DNA of 64,000 bases from Deltaproteobacteria bacterium (GTDB lineage Bacteria > Myxococcota_A > UBA9042 > PHBI01): positions 417,526 to 481,525 of the forward strand of contig JACKFA010000007.1 of the NCBI GenBank assembly GCA_020632715.1, written 5' to 3'. Below, in pieces: positions 16,641 through 23,926 of the stretch (within the stretch, counting starts at the first letter, position 1; each line of letters begins with the position of its first letter). The position numbers were made by a program, and so were the translations under genes. Under the pieces are notes generated by a model. It had not been told where the DNA came from. It was given only the letters and a program-made list of their open reading frames with translations, and ran no database searches.

Positions 16641-18979
16641 TGGTCGTCACGAAGCGAGTCATCGTCGGCGCCGTCGTCGCGTGCGCCGTGGGCGGGACGG
16701 GGTTCCTCTTCGCGCAGAGCCGCAGCATCGACGTCGAGACCCACGGCGCGGTCGTGCGCGCGCTCGGCGAGCTCGACCAGCGCGCCGCGGAGCTCTCGAA
16801 GGAGGGGCTCGCCACGCGCTTCGGGCTCGTCCCGAACTACGATCCGCTCGTCGGCACCGTGACGACGCTCGAGGAGGACGTCGCGGCGCTCGACCGCGCG
16901 CTCGTCCGGAGCGACACGCGCACCGACGCGGTCGTCGCCGCCGAGGCCGGGCTCCGGGCCGCGCTCGACGCGCGCCGGGCGACGGTCGAGCGCCTGAAGC
17001 GCGAGGTCGCGGTCCTGAAGAACTCGCTCCGCTACCTCCCGCTCGCGGCCGAGATGCTGCTGCGCGACACGCGCGAGGCCGGTGACGCCGAGGGCGGCGC
17101 CGACGCCGTCAACGCCGTGGTCGCGGCGACGCTCGTCTACGATCTGCTCGGCGAGACGCGCCTCCTCGAGGCGCAGAAGGCCCGCGTGGCCGCGCTCGCC
17201 GCGATGCGCGACGCGTTCCCGGAGGACGTGCGCGAGGACCTCGATCTCCTGATCCATCACGCGACACGGGCGGCGAGCCACCACGCCGTGGTCGGGCCGC
17301 TCGTCGACGCGATGATGGGGACCGAGCTCGAGGCGGCCGTCGAGGGCGTGCGCGGCGCCTACGACGCCGCGTTCGCCGACGGGGTCGCGACGGCGACGCG
17401 CTGGCGCACGGTGCTCTATGTGTGGTGCGCGCTCCTGCTCGTGGTGGTCGGCGTGACCCTCCGGAAGCTGCGCGAGCTCTTCGCGAGCCTCGAGCGCAAG
17501 GTCGCCGAGCGGACCGCGGCGCTCCACGCGCGAAACGAGGAGATGGCGCTCGTCCTCCACAACGTGGACCAGGGGCTCTTCACCATCGACCGGGGGGGCG
17601 TCGTCGGGGCCGAGCGCTCCGCGATCATCGGCGCGTGGCTCCCGGAGATCGCGGCGCAGCCGACGTGGGGCGCCGCGCTCGCGGCGGTCGCCCCGGAGCG
17701 GGCGCCCTGGTTCGAGCTCGCCTGGGAGGCGGCGCTCGAGGACATGATGCCGGTCGAGCTCGTCGTCGAGCAGCTCGCCGATCGGATCCTGGTCGGCGGG
17801 CGGCACCTCGCGCTCGCGTACAAGCCGATCCTCGACGCCGATGGCGGCTGGCAGCGCATGCTCGTCATCGTGACCGACGTGAGCGCCGACGTCGCTGGCG
17901 CGGCGGCCGAGGAGCGGCACGCGCTGCAGCTCGGCGCGTTCCTGCGGCTCGCGCACGACCGCGCCGGCTACCAGGAGTTCCGCGCGGAGGCGGGGCAGCT
18001 CGTGGCGGCGCTCGCGGGCGGGGAGGGCGGCGACGACGGCGTCGACGCGCGCCTCCTGCACACGCTCAAGGGGAACTCGGCCATCTACGGCGTCGACGCG
18101 GTGGCGGCCCTCGCGAACGAGATCGAGGTCGGCATGGCGGACGAGCGGCGCGGGCTCACGCCCGACGACCGCGGGCGCCTCGCGGCGGCCTGGGCCAGCT
18201 ACGAGGAGGCCGTCGCGCCGATCGTCGGCGAGGAGGAGGACGCGACGCTCGACGTGGGGCCGGACGAGGTCGCGCGGGTGGTCGGGATGCTGCGGGACGA
18301 CGTCGCGCGCAGCGCCATCGCCGGCGCGCTCGAGGCGTGGCAGCTCGAGCCCACGCGGCGGCGCCTCGCGCGCCTCGCGGAGCAGGCGCAGCGCATCGGG
18401 GCGCGGCTCGGCAAGGACGCGCTCGCGGTCACCGTCGAGGACCACGACGTGCGGCTCGATGGGGCGTCGCTGGTGCCGGTGTGGCAGGCGGCGGTGCACG
18501 CGCTCCGGAACGCGGTCGACCACGGCATCGAGACGCCCGAGGAGCGCGTCGCCGTCGGGAAGGCGGCGGCTGGGTCGATCACGCTCGCGACGCGGCTCGA
18601 CGGCGAGTCGCTCGTCATCGAGGTGGCGGACGACGGGCGCGGGGTCGACTGGCGGCGGGTCGCCGAGCGGGGTGCTGCGCTCGGGCTCCCGCACGAGACG
18701 GAGGCGGAGCTCGTCGAGATCATGATGGCGAGCGGCGTCTCGACGCGGGACGAGGCGACGGAGATCTCCGGCCGCGGCGTCGGGATGGCCGCGCTCCGCG
18801 ACGCGGTGACGGCGCTCGGCGGCAAGGTGGCCATCGAGTCGACCCCTGGTCGCGGGACGACCCAGCGCATGGTGTTCCCGGCGGCGGCGTCGCGGTTCCG
18901 CGCGGCGTCGGCGGCGCCGGTGCCGCCGAGCGAGCTGCCGCGCACGCGGCGGAGCGAGCGGGTCGCGCACGTGCACTGA
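16640..18979 (+). CDS. Membrane CheA-like histidine kinase: periplasmic DAHL-like sensor, PAS, HPt and HATPase
   Basis: The ATG at 16640 overlaps the preceding stop, giving 779 residues. TM1 is at about 5-26 and TM2 at about 258-276. Between them lies an all-helical periplasmic domain of about 230 residues whose pattern (LSKEGLATRFGLVPNYDPLV, ELxxxLxxRxAxVExxKR, LKNSLRYLP) resembles the DAHL sensor family. A short coiled coil (KVAERTAALHARNEEM) leads to a PAS-like domain (about 300-415). An HPt segment follows with LLHTLKGNSAIYG, where His474 is the expected phospho-acceptor. The ATPase is CheA-type: LRNAVDHGIE (Asn624), VADDGRGVD (Asp664) and SGRGVGM. There is no DHp dimerisation helix, CheW-like domain or receiver. 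Translational coupling to two cytochrome genes suggests sensing of redox state or peroxide. Confidence 0.88.
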   Translation: MVVTKRVIVGAVVACAVGGTGFLFAQSRSIDVETHGAVVRALGELDQRAAELSKEGLATRFGLVPNYDPLVGTVTTLEEDVAALDRALVRSDTRTDAVVAAEAGLRAALDARRATVERLKREVAVLKNSLRYLPLAAEMLLRDTREAGDAEGGADAVNAVVAATLVYDLLGETRLLEAQKARVAALAAMRDAFPEDVREDLDLLIHHATRAASHHAVVGPLVDAMMGTELEAAVEGVRGAYDAAFADGVATATRWRTVLYVWCALLLVVVGVTLRKLRELFASLERKVAERTAALHARNEEMALVLHNVDQGLFTIDRGGVVGAERSAIIGAWLPEIAAQPTWGAALAAVAPERAPWFELAWEAALEDMMPVELVVEQLADRILVGGRHLALAYKPILDADGGWQRMLVIVTDVSADVAGAAAEERHALQLGAFLRLAHDRAGYQEFRAEAGQLVAALAGGEGGDDGVDARLLHTLKGNSAIYGVDAVAALANEIEVGMADERRGLTPDDRGRLAAAWASYEEAVAPIVGEEEDATLDVGPDEVARVVGMLRDDVARSAIAGALEAWQLEPTRRRLARLAEQAQRIGARLGKDALAVTVEDHDVRLDGASLVPVWQAAVHALRNAVDHGIETPEERVAVGKAAAGSITLATRLDGESLVIEVADDGRGVDWRRVAERGAALGLPHETEAELVEIMMASGVSTRDEATEISGRGVGMAALRDAVTALGGKVAIESTPGRGTTQRMVFPAAASRFRAASAAPVPPSELPRTRRSERVAHVH

Positions 18980-18990
18980 CGACCGGGATT

Positions 18991-19057
18991 GTGCGCTGCA
19001 ACAAGGCCGGCGACGGCTCCTGGTGAGCTTCGCTTGTTCAACGATGTTGCAGTGCAC
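18991..19057. repeat. Long inverted repeat between convergent genes
   Basis: A 13-base arm at 18991-19003 (GTGCGCTGCAACA) and its near-exact complement at 19045-19057 (TGTTGCAGTGCAC, one mismatch) bracket about 41 bases. It sits between the stops of the kinase gene and the leftward amidohydrolase gene, where a bidirectional terminator could act, although there is no T-run. A similar pair of motifs (CTGCAAC and TTGCTGCACTGCAAT) occurs inside the coding region near 6176-6252, so this may be a dispersed palindromic element. Confidence 0.5.
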
Positions 19058-19082
19058 AACGGCATGGCGGGCGCGCGTTGCG

Positions 19083-20534
19083 CTACCCGCGGACGCGCTG
19101 CTCCACCTCGGCGAGGCGTCGGGTCGCCTCGACGCGCGCCTCGCGGTAGGCGTCGCTCCCGACGACGCTCGCGTGGTAGCGCCCGTGCTCGCCGAGCCAG
19201 CGGCCGGCGCTCATCACGTTGACGAGGGCGTTCGTCGTGTCGCTCATCGCGAGGGCCCGCAGCGGGTCGCGCCCCGGCCAGAACGCCGGGTGCTCGACGT
19301 CCCAGACGCACAGGTTCGCGAGCGCGCCGGCCTCGATGACGCCGGCGCGGAAGGCCGGGTGGAGGCCGCCGGGCACGCTCCAGACGCGCGACAGGAGCGC
19401 CGTGGTGTCGCCGAGCCAGCGCGTCGCGGCGCGCTCGCGGACGCGCTCGTCCCAGGCGGCGCGGGCGCGCTCGACGCCGCCCTCGGCGACGAAGGCGCGG
19501 TGCGCGGCGGAGGTCGCGAGGCCGGCCGTGCGGAGGCCGGCGGCGGCGCGCAGGTCGCGCTGGACGTTGGTCGCGTCGTTGCTCGCGGCGCAGTCCGTCG
19601 CGACGAACCAGGGGAGCCCCAGGCCCTGCCAGGTGCCGACGTCCGGCATCCAGGCGAAGATCTGCTTACTGTGCGGGCAGAAGCCGAGCGCGACGCGCTC
19701 CCGCGGCAGCGCCGCGAGCTCGGCCGACGTCGCGAAGATGTTGTGGATGAGGAGCGTCCGCGGCGCCGCGTCGTAGAGCCCGCTCCGCGCGAGCAGCTCG
19801 TACGGCGAGATCCCGTGCCGCTCGTGGACGCGCTCCACCTCGTCGAGCGACTGCGCGACGTGCACGTGCACCGGCAGCGCGTGCTGCTCGGCGAGCCCCG
19901 CGATGCGCAGGAAGAGCGTCGGGCTCACGGTGTCCGTCGCGTGCGGGCCGAAGGCCGCGAAGACGCCGGCGTCCGCGAGCGCCGCGTCGCCGCCGATGGC
20001 GATGGTCGCCGCGAGCGCCTCCTCGAGCTGCCCGATCCCCGGCCCGGCGACGTCCTGCACGGTGGGCGCGAGCACGGCCGCGATGCCGACGTCGCGGAAG
20101 GCGGCGACCATGGCGTTCGCGCGGTAGTAGTGGTCCCACACGAGGGCGGTCCCGTTGAGGATGGCCTCGTAGGCGCCCATGCGGGCGAAGGCGCGCACGT
20201 CGTCGGCGCTCATCGCCGTCTCGATGCGGAAGAAGAAGTCCTCGACGAGGTTCCTGTCGGCGTCCTCGGGCACCGAGAGGCCGCGCAGCGCGGTCAGCGC
20301 GACGTGGGTGTGGGCGTCGACGAACGCGGGGGTCAGGAGGCGGTCCCCGAGGTCCTCGACGACGGCGCCCTCGGCGGGCGGCGGGGCGCTCGTGGGGGCG
20401 TCGTGCACGGCGGCGATGCGCGCGCCCTCGAGGTCGACGCAGGCCGGGCCGACGCGGAGCGCGCCGTCCGCGCCGACGAGGGCCACCCGCTGCGAGACGA
20501 GGCGCCGCGCGGTCGTCGCCGTGGGGGCGGTCAT
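19083..20534 (-). CDS. Amidohydrolase-superfamily metal-dependent deaminase or hydrolase
   Basis: The ATG at 20534 overlaps the EF-hand gene's stop by four bases and gives 483 residues. The beta-sandwich start (VDLEGARIAAVHD) and LTPAFVDAHTHVALTALRG, with the metal-binding HxH, place it in the amidohydrolase superfamily. Further ligands are in LPVHVHVAQSLDE, the His of LLIHNIFAT and the Asp of FVATDCAASND. This layout matches the SsnA/AtzC/MtaD branch (aminohydrolases of cytosine, triazines, guanine or S-adenosylhomocysteine). The substrate cannot be told from sequence. The insertion LGFCPHSKQIFAW, with a Cys and His near the active site, is characteristic of the ring-opening group. Co-transcription with an EF-hand protein is odd and may mean calcium-linked control. 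Confidence 0.88.
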   Translation of the reverse strand: MTAPTATTARRLVSQRVALVGADGALRVGPACVDLEGARIAAVHDAPTSAPPPAEGAVVEDLGDRLLTPAFVDAHTHVALTALRGLSVPEDADRNLVEDFFFRIETAMSADDVRAFARMGAYEAILNGTALVWDHYYRANAMVAAFRDVGIAAVLAPTVQDVAGPGIGQLEEALAATIAIGGDAALADAGVFAAFGPHATDTVSPTLFLRIAGLAEQHALPVHVHVAQSLDEVERVHERHGISPYELLARSGLYDAAPRTLLIHNIFATSAELAALPRERVALGFCPHSKQIFAWMPDVGTWQGLGLPWFVATDCAASNDATNVQRDLRAAAGLRTAGLATSAAHRAFVAEGGVERARAAWDERVRERAATRWLGDTTALLSRVWSVPGGLHPAFRAGVIEAGALANLCVWDVEHPAFWPGRDPLRALAMSDTTNALVNVMSAGRWLGEHGRYHASVVGSDAYREARVEATRRLAEVEQRVRG

Positions 20535-20845
20535 TCGGGGTCCGCGACGGCCTCGGTGATGGCCTTGCGCCCGCCGATGGCGGTCTCGAACTCCTCGAGA
20601 TCGATGGTGCCGTTGCGGTCGCGGTCGAGCTTCGTCATGACGCCCTTCACCCAGAACTGGCGGGTGAGGGCGTTGCCGACGCCGGCGTCGGCGAGGATCT
20701 TCTCGAGCTCCTCGGCGTCGATGTGGCCGTTCTTGTCGGCGTCGTAGTCGTCGAACATCGCGGCGCGCGCCTTCTGGTCGACGCCGCCGTAGCGGGCGCG
20801 CAGGACCGCCTGGATCTTCGAGATGAGCTCTTGCTGCATGGACAT
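20531..20845 (-). CDS. Small EF-hand calcium-binding protein
   Basis: The 104-residue protein has no signal peptide or membrane segment, so it should be cytoplasmic. It contains two canonical EF-hand loops, DYDADKNGHIDAEE and KLDRDRNGTIDLEE, each with Asp/Asn at positions 1, 3 and 5, Gly at 6, Ile at 8 and Glu at 12. A paired calcium-binding unit like half of calmodulin is expected. The start ATG has a ribosome site GGAGG (complement of 20855-20859) nine bases upstream, and a promoter with a perfect TTGACA lies before it. The stop overlaps the start of the amidohydrolase gene by four bases, so the two are translationally coupled. Bacterial calmodulin-like proteins are usually exported, which makes a cytoplasmic one notable. 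Confidence 0.9.
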   Translation of the reverse strand: MSMQQELISKIQAVLRARYGGVDQKARAAMFDDYDADKNGHIDAEELEKILADAGVGNALTRQFWVKGVMTKLDRDRNGTIDLEEFETAIGGRKAITEAVADPE

Positions 20846-20873
20846 GGACTCGCGCCTCCGGATCGGGTCCCCG

Positions 20874-20902
20874 ATTCAGTCGCCCGCCGCGTCGCTTGTC
20901 AA
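20874..20902 (-). promoter_or_regulatory. Candidate sigma-70 promoter for the EF-hand/amidohydrolase operon
   Basis: On the minus strand a perfect -35 TTGACA (complement of 20897-20902) is followed after 17 bases by CTGAAT (complement of 20874-20879, three of six matches to TATAAT). Transcription would start near 20867, giving a leader of about 22 bases with GGAGG before the ATG at 20845. Confidence 0.4.
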
Positions 20903-20946
20903 TAGCCGCGGCCGCCGCGGGGCGGCGCGGGCCTGCCACCGCTCCC

Positions 20947-20975
20947 GAGACACGAGCGCGCGATTCTGATAGAAT
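20947..20975 (+). promoter_or_regulatory. phhA: Candidate sigma-70 promoter for phhA
   Basis: GAGACA at 20947-20952 (four of six to TTGACA) is followed after 17 bases by TAGAAT at 20970-20975 (five of six to TATAAT). The start point would be near 20982, leaving a very short leader that holds AGGAG (20988-20992) four bases before the ATG at 20997. It is divergent from the EF-hand promoter about 45 bases away. Confidence 0.45.
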
Positions 20976-20996
20976 GCCGGCCGCGCCAGGAGCGAC

Positions 20997-21875
20997 ATGA
21001 ACGACCAGGACACATCCGGCACGGGCCTCCTCCACCAGCCGGTCATCGACTCGGAGGCGGCGCGCGAGGCGCAGGCCTACGCGGACCGCGCGGCGACGCT
21101 GCCGGCGGCCGAGATCGACATCACGCGCATGCGGATCCCGCAGCGCTGGGACCGCTACACCGCCGAGAACCACGAGGTCTGGGGGACCATCTTCCGGAAG
21201 CGCATGGCGCAGCTCGCGCGCGACGGCTCGCGCGTCTTCCTCGAGGGCGCCGAGACCATCGCGCTCTCGGCCGACGCCATCCCGCGGCTCGAGACCGTCA
21301 ACGACGCGCTCTCCGGCTCGACCGGCTGGCAGAGCTACGGCGTGCCGGGCTACCTGCCGGCGAAGTGCTTCTTCGCGTGGCTCGCGCAGAAGAAGTTCCC
21401 GACGACGATCACGGTCCGCCCGAAGGACCAGATGGACTACCTGCCCGAGCCGGACATCATCCACGACGTCTTCGGGCACGTGCCGCTCCACACGAACCCC
21501 GAGTTCGCCGACTTCCTCGCGACCTACGGGAAGGCCGCGCTCTACACCGACGACCCCGTGCACACCGAGCGCCTCGCGCGCCTCTTCTGGTTCACGGTGG
21601 AGTTCGGCCTCATCCACGAGGACGGGCGCCTCAAGCTCTACGGCTCCGGGCTCATCTCGAGCGAGGGCGAGGGGCACCACGCGCTGCGCTCGCCGGACGT
21701 CGAGCGGCGGCCCTTCGACCTCGACACCGTCTGCGACACGGCGTTCGAGATCCACCACTACCAGCCGATCCTCTACGTGCTCGACTCGTTCGAGCAGCTC
21801 GCGACGGCGATGCGCACCTACGCGAAGCGCCTGCTCGCCCTCGCCGGGCAAGACGCGCGCGACGCCGCCGCCTGA
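20997..21875 (+). CDS. phhA: Phenylalanine 4-monooxygenase (phenylalanine hydroxylase)
   Basis: The 292-residue protein is a bacterial single-domain aromatic amino acid hydroxylase. The non-haem iron facial triad is visible: His156 and His161 in PEPDIIHDVFGHVPL, and Glu202 in FWFTVEFGLI. Upstream, GWQSYGVPGYLPAKCFF and the Arg/Lys-rich segment ITVRPKDQMDYL match the pterin-binding region; YGSGLISSEGE and FEIHHYQPILYVLDSFEQL are further family signatures. It oxidises phenylalanine to tyrosine with tetrahydrobiopterin and oxygen. No pterin carbinolamine dehydratase or homogentisate gene lies next to it, so the rest of the pathway is elsewhere. The start has an AGGAG site and a plausible promoter. 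The C-terminal tail (DARDAAA) is short and there is no ACT regulatory domain. Confidence 0.96.
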   Translation: MNDQDTSGTGLLHQPVIDSEAAREAQAYADRAATLPAAEIDITRMRIPQRWDRYTAENHEVWGTIFRKRMAQLARDGSRVFLEGAETIALSADAIPRLETVNDALSGSTGWQSYGVPGYLPAKCFFAWLAQKKFPTTITVRPKDQMDYLPEPDIIHDVFGHVPLHTNPEFADFLATYGKAALYTDDPVHTERLARLFWFTVEFGLIHEDGRLKLYGSGLISSEGEGHHALRSPDVERRPFDLDTVCDTAFEIHHYQPILYVLDSFEQLATAMRTYAKRLLALAGQDARDAAA

Positions 21876-21884
21876 GGCGGCGCC
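21864..21884. terminator. GC hairpin at the convergent 3' ends of phhA and the lipoprotein gene
   Basis: GCCGCC (21867-21872) and GGCGGC (21876-21881) pair around a three-base loop that is the TGA stop of phhA, with further partly pairing GC on each side. There is no T-run, as is common at high GC. It lies 17-30 bases before the stop of the convergent lipoprotein gene, so it could end either transcript. Weak evidence. Confidence 0.3.
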
Positions 21885-21900
21885 GCCGGTTCAGCGCCCG

Positions 21901-22356
21901 CTACTGCTCGACGACGCGCAGCACCGCGCACTTCGCAGGGCGCTGGAGGGGCTTCCCGTCCATGTCGGTCGGGTACTGCTCGTCGGGGCGCGGCGGCGTC
22001 GCCTCCTTCATCACGCACGCGAGCGACACGCGCTTGCCGTCGAGCGCGACGAGGCGGTCGTGCGGCCACACGTCGCTCCCCGTCAGCGGCAGCGGCGCCT
22101 GGTCGTCCCCGCGGTCGAGCGTGAGGTCGACCCCCATGTAGGCCTCGACGGACTTCGTCGCCGGGAGCTCCTTGTAGTGGAGCGTGCCCTCGTAGCTCAC
22201 CTCGCCGGGGGCCGCGGCCGACTCGGGCATCTCCTCGGTCGGGGCCGGGGCCGTCGCGGCCTCCGCCGAGTCCTTGCTGGTGGCGGGGGTCGTGCTCGAG
22301 CAGGCGGCGACGGCCAGGCCGAGCAGGGCACAAACGGTCAGGGACACAGCGTTCAT
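21901..22356 (-). CDS. Small lipoprotein of unknown function
   Basis: The ATG at 22356, with GGAGAG nine bases upstream, gives 151 residues. The signal ends in LAVAAC (Cys19), followed by a Ser/Thr/Glu/Ala-rich linker of about 35 residues (TTPATSKDSAEAATAPAPT). The mature domain, about 95 residues, begins VSYEGTLHYKELPATKSVEAYMGVDL and is predicted to be a small beta-sandwich with two Cys (SLACVMKEA and AKCAVL) that could pair. I do not recognise it. Upstream on its own strand, TTTACA (complement of 22434-22439) could be a -35 element, with only a poor -10. It converges on phhA and lies downstream of the DUF1801 gene with a 121-base gap, so it probably has its own promoter. Confidence 0.75.
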   Translation of the reverse strand: MNAVSLTVCALLGLAVAACSSTTPATSKDSAEAATAPAPTEEMPESAAAPGEVSYEGTLHYKELPATKSVEAYMGVDLTLDRGDDQAPLPLTGSDVWPHDRLVALDGKRVSLACVMKEATPPRPDEQYPTDMDGKPLQRPAKCAVLRVVEQ

Positions 22357-22477
22357 CGCGCTCTCCGTGGGCCCCTCCGGCGGGGCGTCGAGGTGACGTG
22401 GTCTCCCTCCGACGTAGACCGGCGCCGCGTTCGTGTAAAGCGCGCGCAAAACCGCGCCGAGGTCGGTCCGAGGCGCG

Positions 22478-22945
22478 TCAGCGGCGGAGCGTCGCCTCGT
22501 AGTGCGCGATGAAGCGGTCGGCCGTCAGGCGGCGGAAGTGCGCGCCGACGACGTCGAGCGGGACGTCATCGAGGCGCTTGAAGCGCACGCAGGACTTGCC
22601 CATGTCGAGCTTCTTCGCGCGCCCGGCGGCCACGGCCTCGGCCCACTCGGCGCGGAAGCGCTCCTCCTCGTCGGGGAGGCCGTAGCAACCCATCAGGTAG
22701 AGCGCCATGTGGTTCTTCTGCGACGCGAGGCTCGCGAGCGGGACGCCCTTCGTCCGGTCGACGTGGTAGCCCGGCGGGTAGACCGACTTCGGCACGACGT
22801 AGGCGAGCATGCCGTAGCCGATGGTCTCGACGCAGCTCGCGTCGAGGTTCTCGAGGATGACCGCGCGGACGGCCTCGATCGCGGCGCGGCGATCGTCGGG
22901 GAGGGCGGCGAGGTAGCCGTCGACGGTGGTGGCGTCGTGTCTCAT
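22478..22945 (-). CDS. DUF1801 (YdhG/YobT-like) family protein
   Basis: From the ATG at 22945 the protein has 155 residues. A longer reading to 22963 is possible, but MRHDATTVDGYLAALP is the usual family start. It shows DUF1801 features: VDGYLAALPDDRRAAIEAVRAVILENL, the central ETIGYGMLAYVV, then HMALYLMGCYG, with LDMGKSCVRFKRLDDVPLDVV near the end. The family is small and cytoplasmic, with a fold related to iron-chaperone-like proteins, and its function is not settled. It is divergent from the small plus-strand gene at 23034 with 88 bases between the starts. Confidence 0.88.
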   Translation of the reverse strand: MRHDATTVDGYLAALPDDRRAAIEAVRAVILENLDASCVETIGYGMLAYVVPKSVYPPGYHVDRTKGVPLASLASQKNHMALYLMGCYGLPDEEERFRAEWAEAVAAGRAKKLDMGKSCVRFKRLDDVPLDVVGAHFRRLTADRFIAHYEATLRR

Positions 22946-23033
22946 GGCCGCGGACGCTACCACCGCCGCGCCCGAGCGACGAGCGCGGGTCGCGGCGCTC
23001 GACGCGCGGCCCCGCCGGGCGCATCATCGGGTC

Positions 23034-23282
23034 ATGAGCGACGCGGCGACCCAGAACCTGACGCTGACGCCCGCTGATCGCGACCACCTCGCGCGCGCTG
23101 CCGACCTCGCCTACGCCGGCCTCGACCTGCGCTACGACGGGGGCCCCTGGATCGACGAGCTCGACCGGCTCGTCGCCCGCGGGCTCCTCGCGTGCCACGA
23201 GACCGAGTGGGGCTACCTCGTCGGCTACTCCCTCACCCCGGCGGGGCGCACCGTCCTCGCCGCGGCCGAGGCGCCGAGCTGA
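23034..23282 (+). CDS. Small winged-helix-like protein of unknown function
   Basis: The ATG at 23034 gives 82 residues. The pattern ADRDHLARAADLAYAGLD, then IDELDRLVARGLLACHE, then GYSLTPAGRTVLAAAE is the helix, recognition-like helix and beta-wing arrangement seen in winged-helix domains; LTPAGR near the end is common in MarR/PadR-type folds. It lacks any further domain, so it may be a small DNA-binding protein or a toxin/antitoxin-like partner. The GC wobble bias fits a real gene. It shares a short divergent region with the DUF1801 gene and precedes the GNAT gene by 94 bases. No clear ribosome site is seen. Confidence 0.6.
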   Translation: MSDAATQNLTLTPADRDHLARAADLAYAGLDLRYDGGPWIDELDRLVARGLLACHETEWGYLVGYSLTPAGRTVLAAAEAPS

Positions 23283-23376
23283 CCCCGATCACGGCTGCAC
23301 GTTCCGGCACCCGAGCGCGTGCGAGAGCGGCACCGGCGCCGTGGTGCGCGCGGCGTGCATCGGATAGCGTCGGGCG

Positions 23377-23907
23377 ATGCAGACCTTCGCCACCGCCCGG
23401 CTCCGGCTCCGCCCCATCGACGAGGGCGATCTCGACGACCTCCTCGCGCTCGACGGCGACCCCGAGGTGATGCGCTACCTCGGCGCGACGCCGACGCGCG
23501 AGGACTACGTCGCGCAGCTGATCCCGCGCATGACCCGCTGGCAACGCGAGCCCTTCGGCTACTTCGCGGCGGCGACCGCCGACGATCCGTTCATCGGCTG
23601 GTTCCACCTGCGCCCGAGCGTCGCCGACCCCGCGATCCACGAGCTCGGCTACCGCCTCGCGCGCCGCGCGTGGGGGCGCGGGCTCGCGACCGAGGGGAGC
23701 CTCGCCCTCTGCCGGCACGCGTTCTCCGTGCTCGCGATGCCCGCGGTCGACGCCGTGACCCTCCCCGACAACGCGCGCTCGCGGCGCGTCATGGAGAAGT
23801 GCGGGATGCGCCTCGTCGGGCCGTTCCGGCACCCCGCGGGCCTCGACTGCGTGCGCTACGTCGCGACGCGCGCCGACTTCGAGGCCGCCGCCGCCGGGCT
23901 GCTCTGA
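23377..23907 (+). CDS. GNAT-family N-acetyltransferase (RimJ/RimL type)
   Basis: The 176-residue protein begins TARLRLRPIDEGDLDDLLAL, the classic start of RimJ/RimL-type acetyltransferases, followed by DPEVMRYLGATPTREDY. The acetyl-CoA loop appears as RRAWGRGLATEGSLALCRHAF (motif A, R/Q-x-x-G-x-G/A), and motif B as VTLPDNARSRRVMEKCGMRLV, with the usual Asn and Ser-Arg-Arg-V-x-E-K. It transfers acetyl groups from acetyl-CoA to an amine, either a protein N-terminus or a small molecule. The substrate cannot be assigned. It is cytoplasmic and ends 19 bases before the convergent stop of the DUF2325-like gene. Confidence 0.93.
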   Translation: MQTFATARLRLRPIDEGDLDDLLALDGDPEVMRYLGATPTREDYVAQLIPRMTRWQREPFGYFAAATADDPFIGWFHLRPSVADPAIHELGYRLARRAWGRGLATEGSLALCRHAFSVLAMPAVDAVTLPDNARSRRVMEKCGMRLVGPFRHPAGLDCVRYVATRADFEAAAAGLL

Positions 23908-23926
23908 GCGCGCGGGCTCCGGCGCG

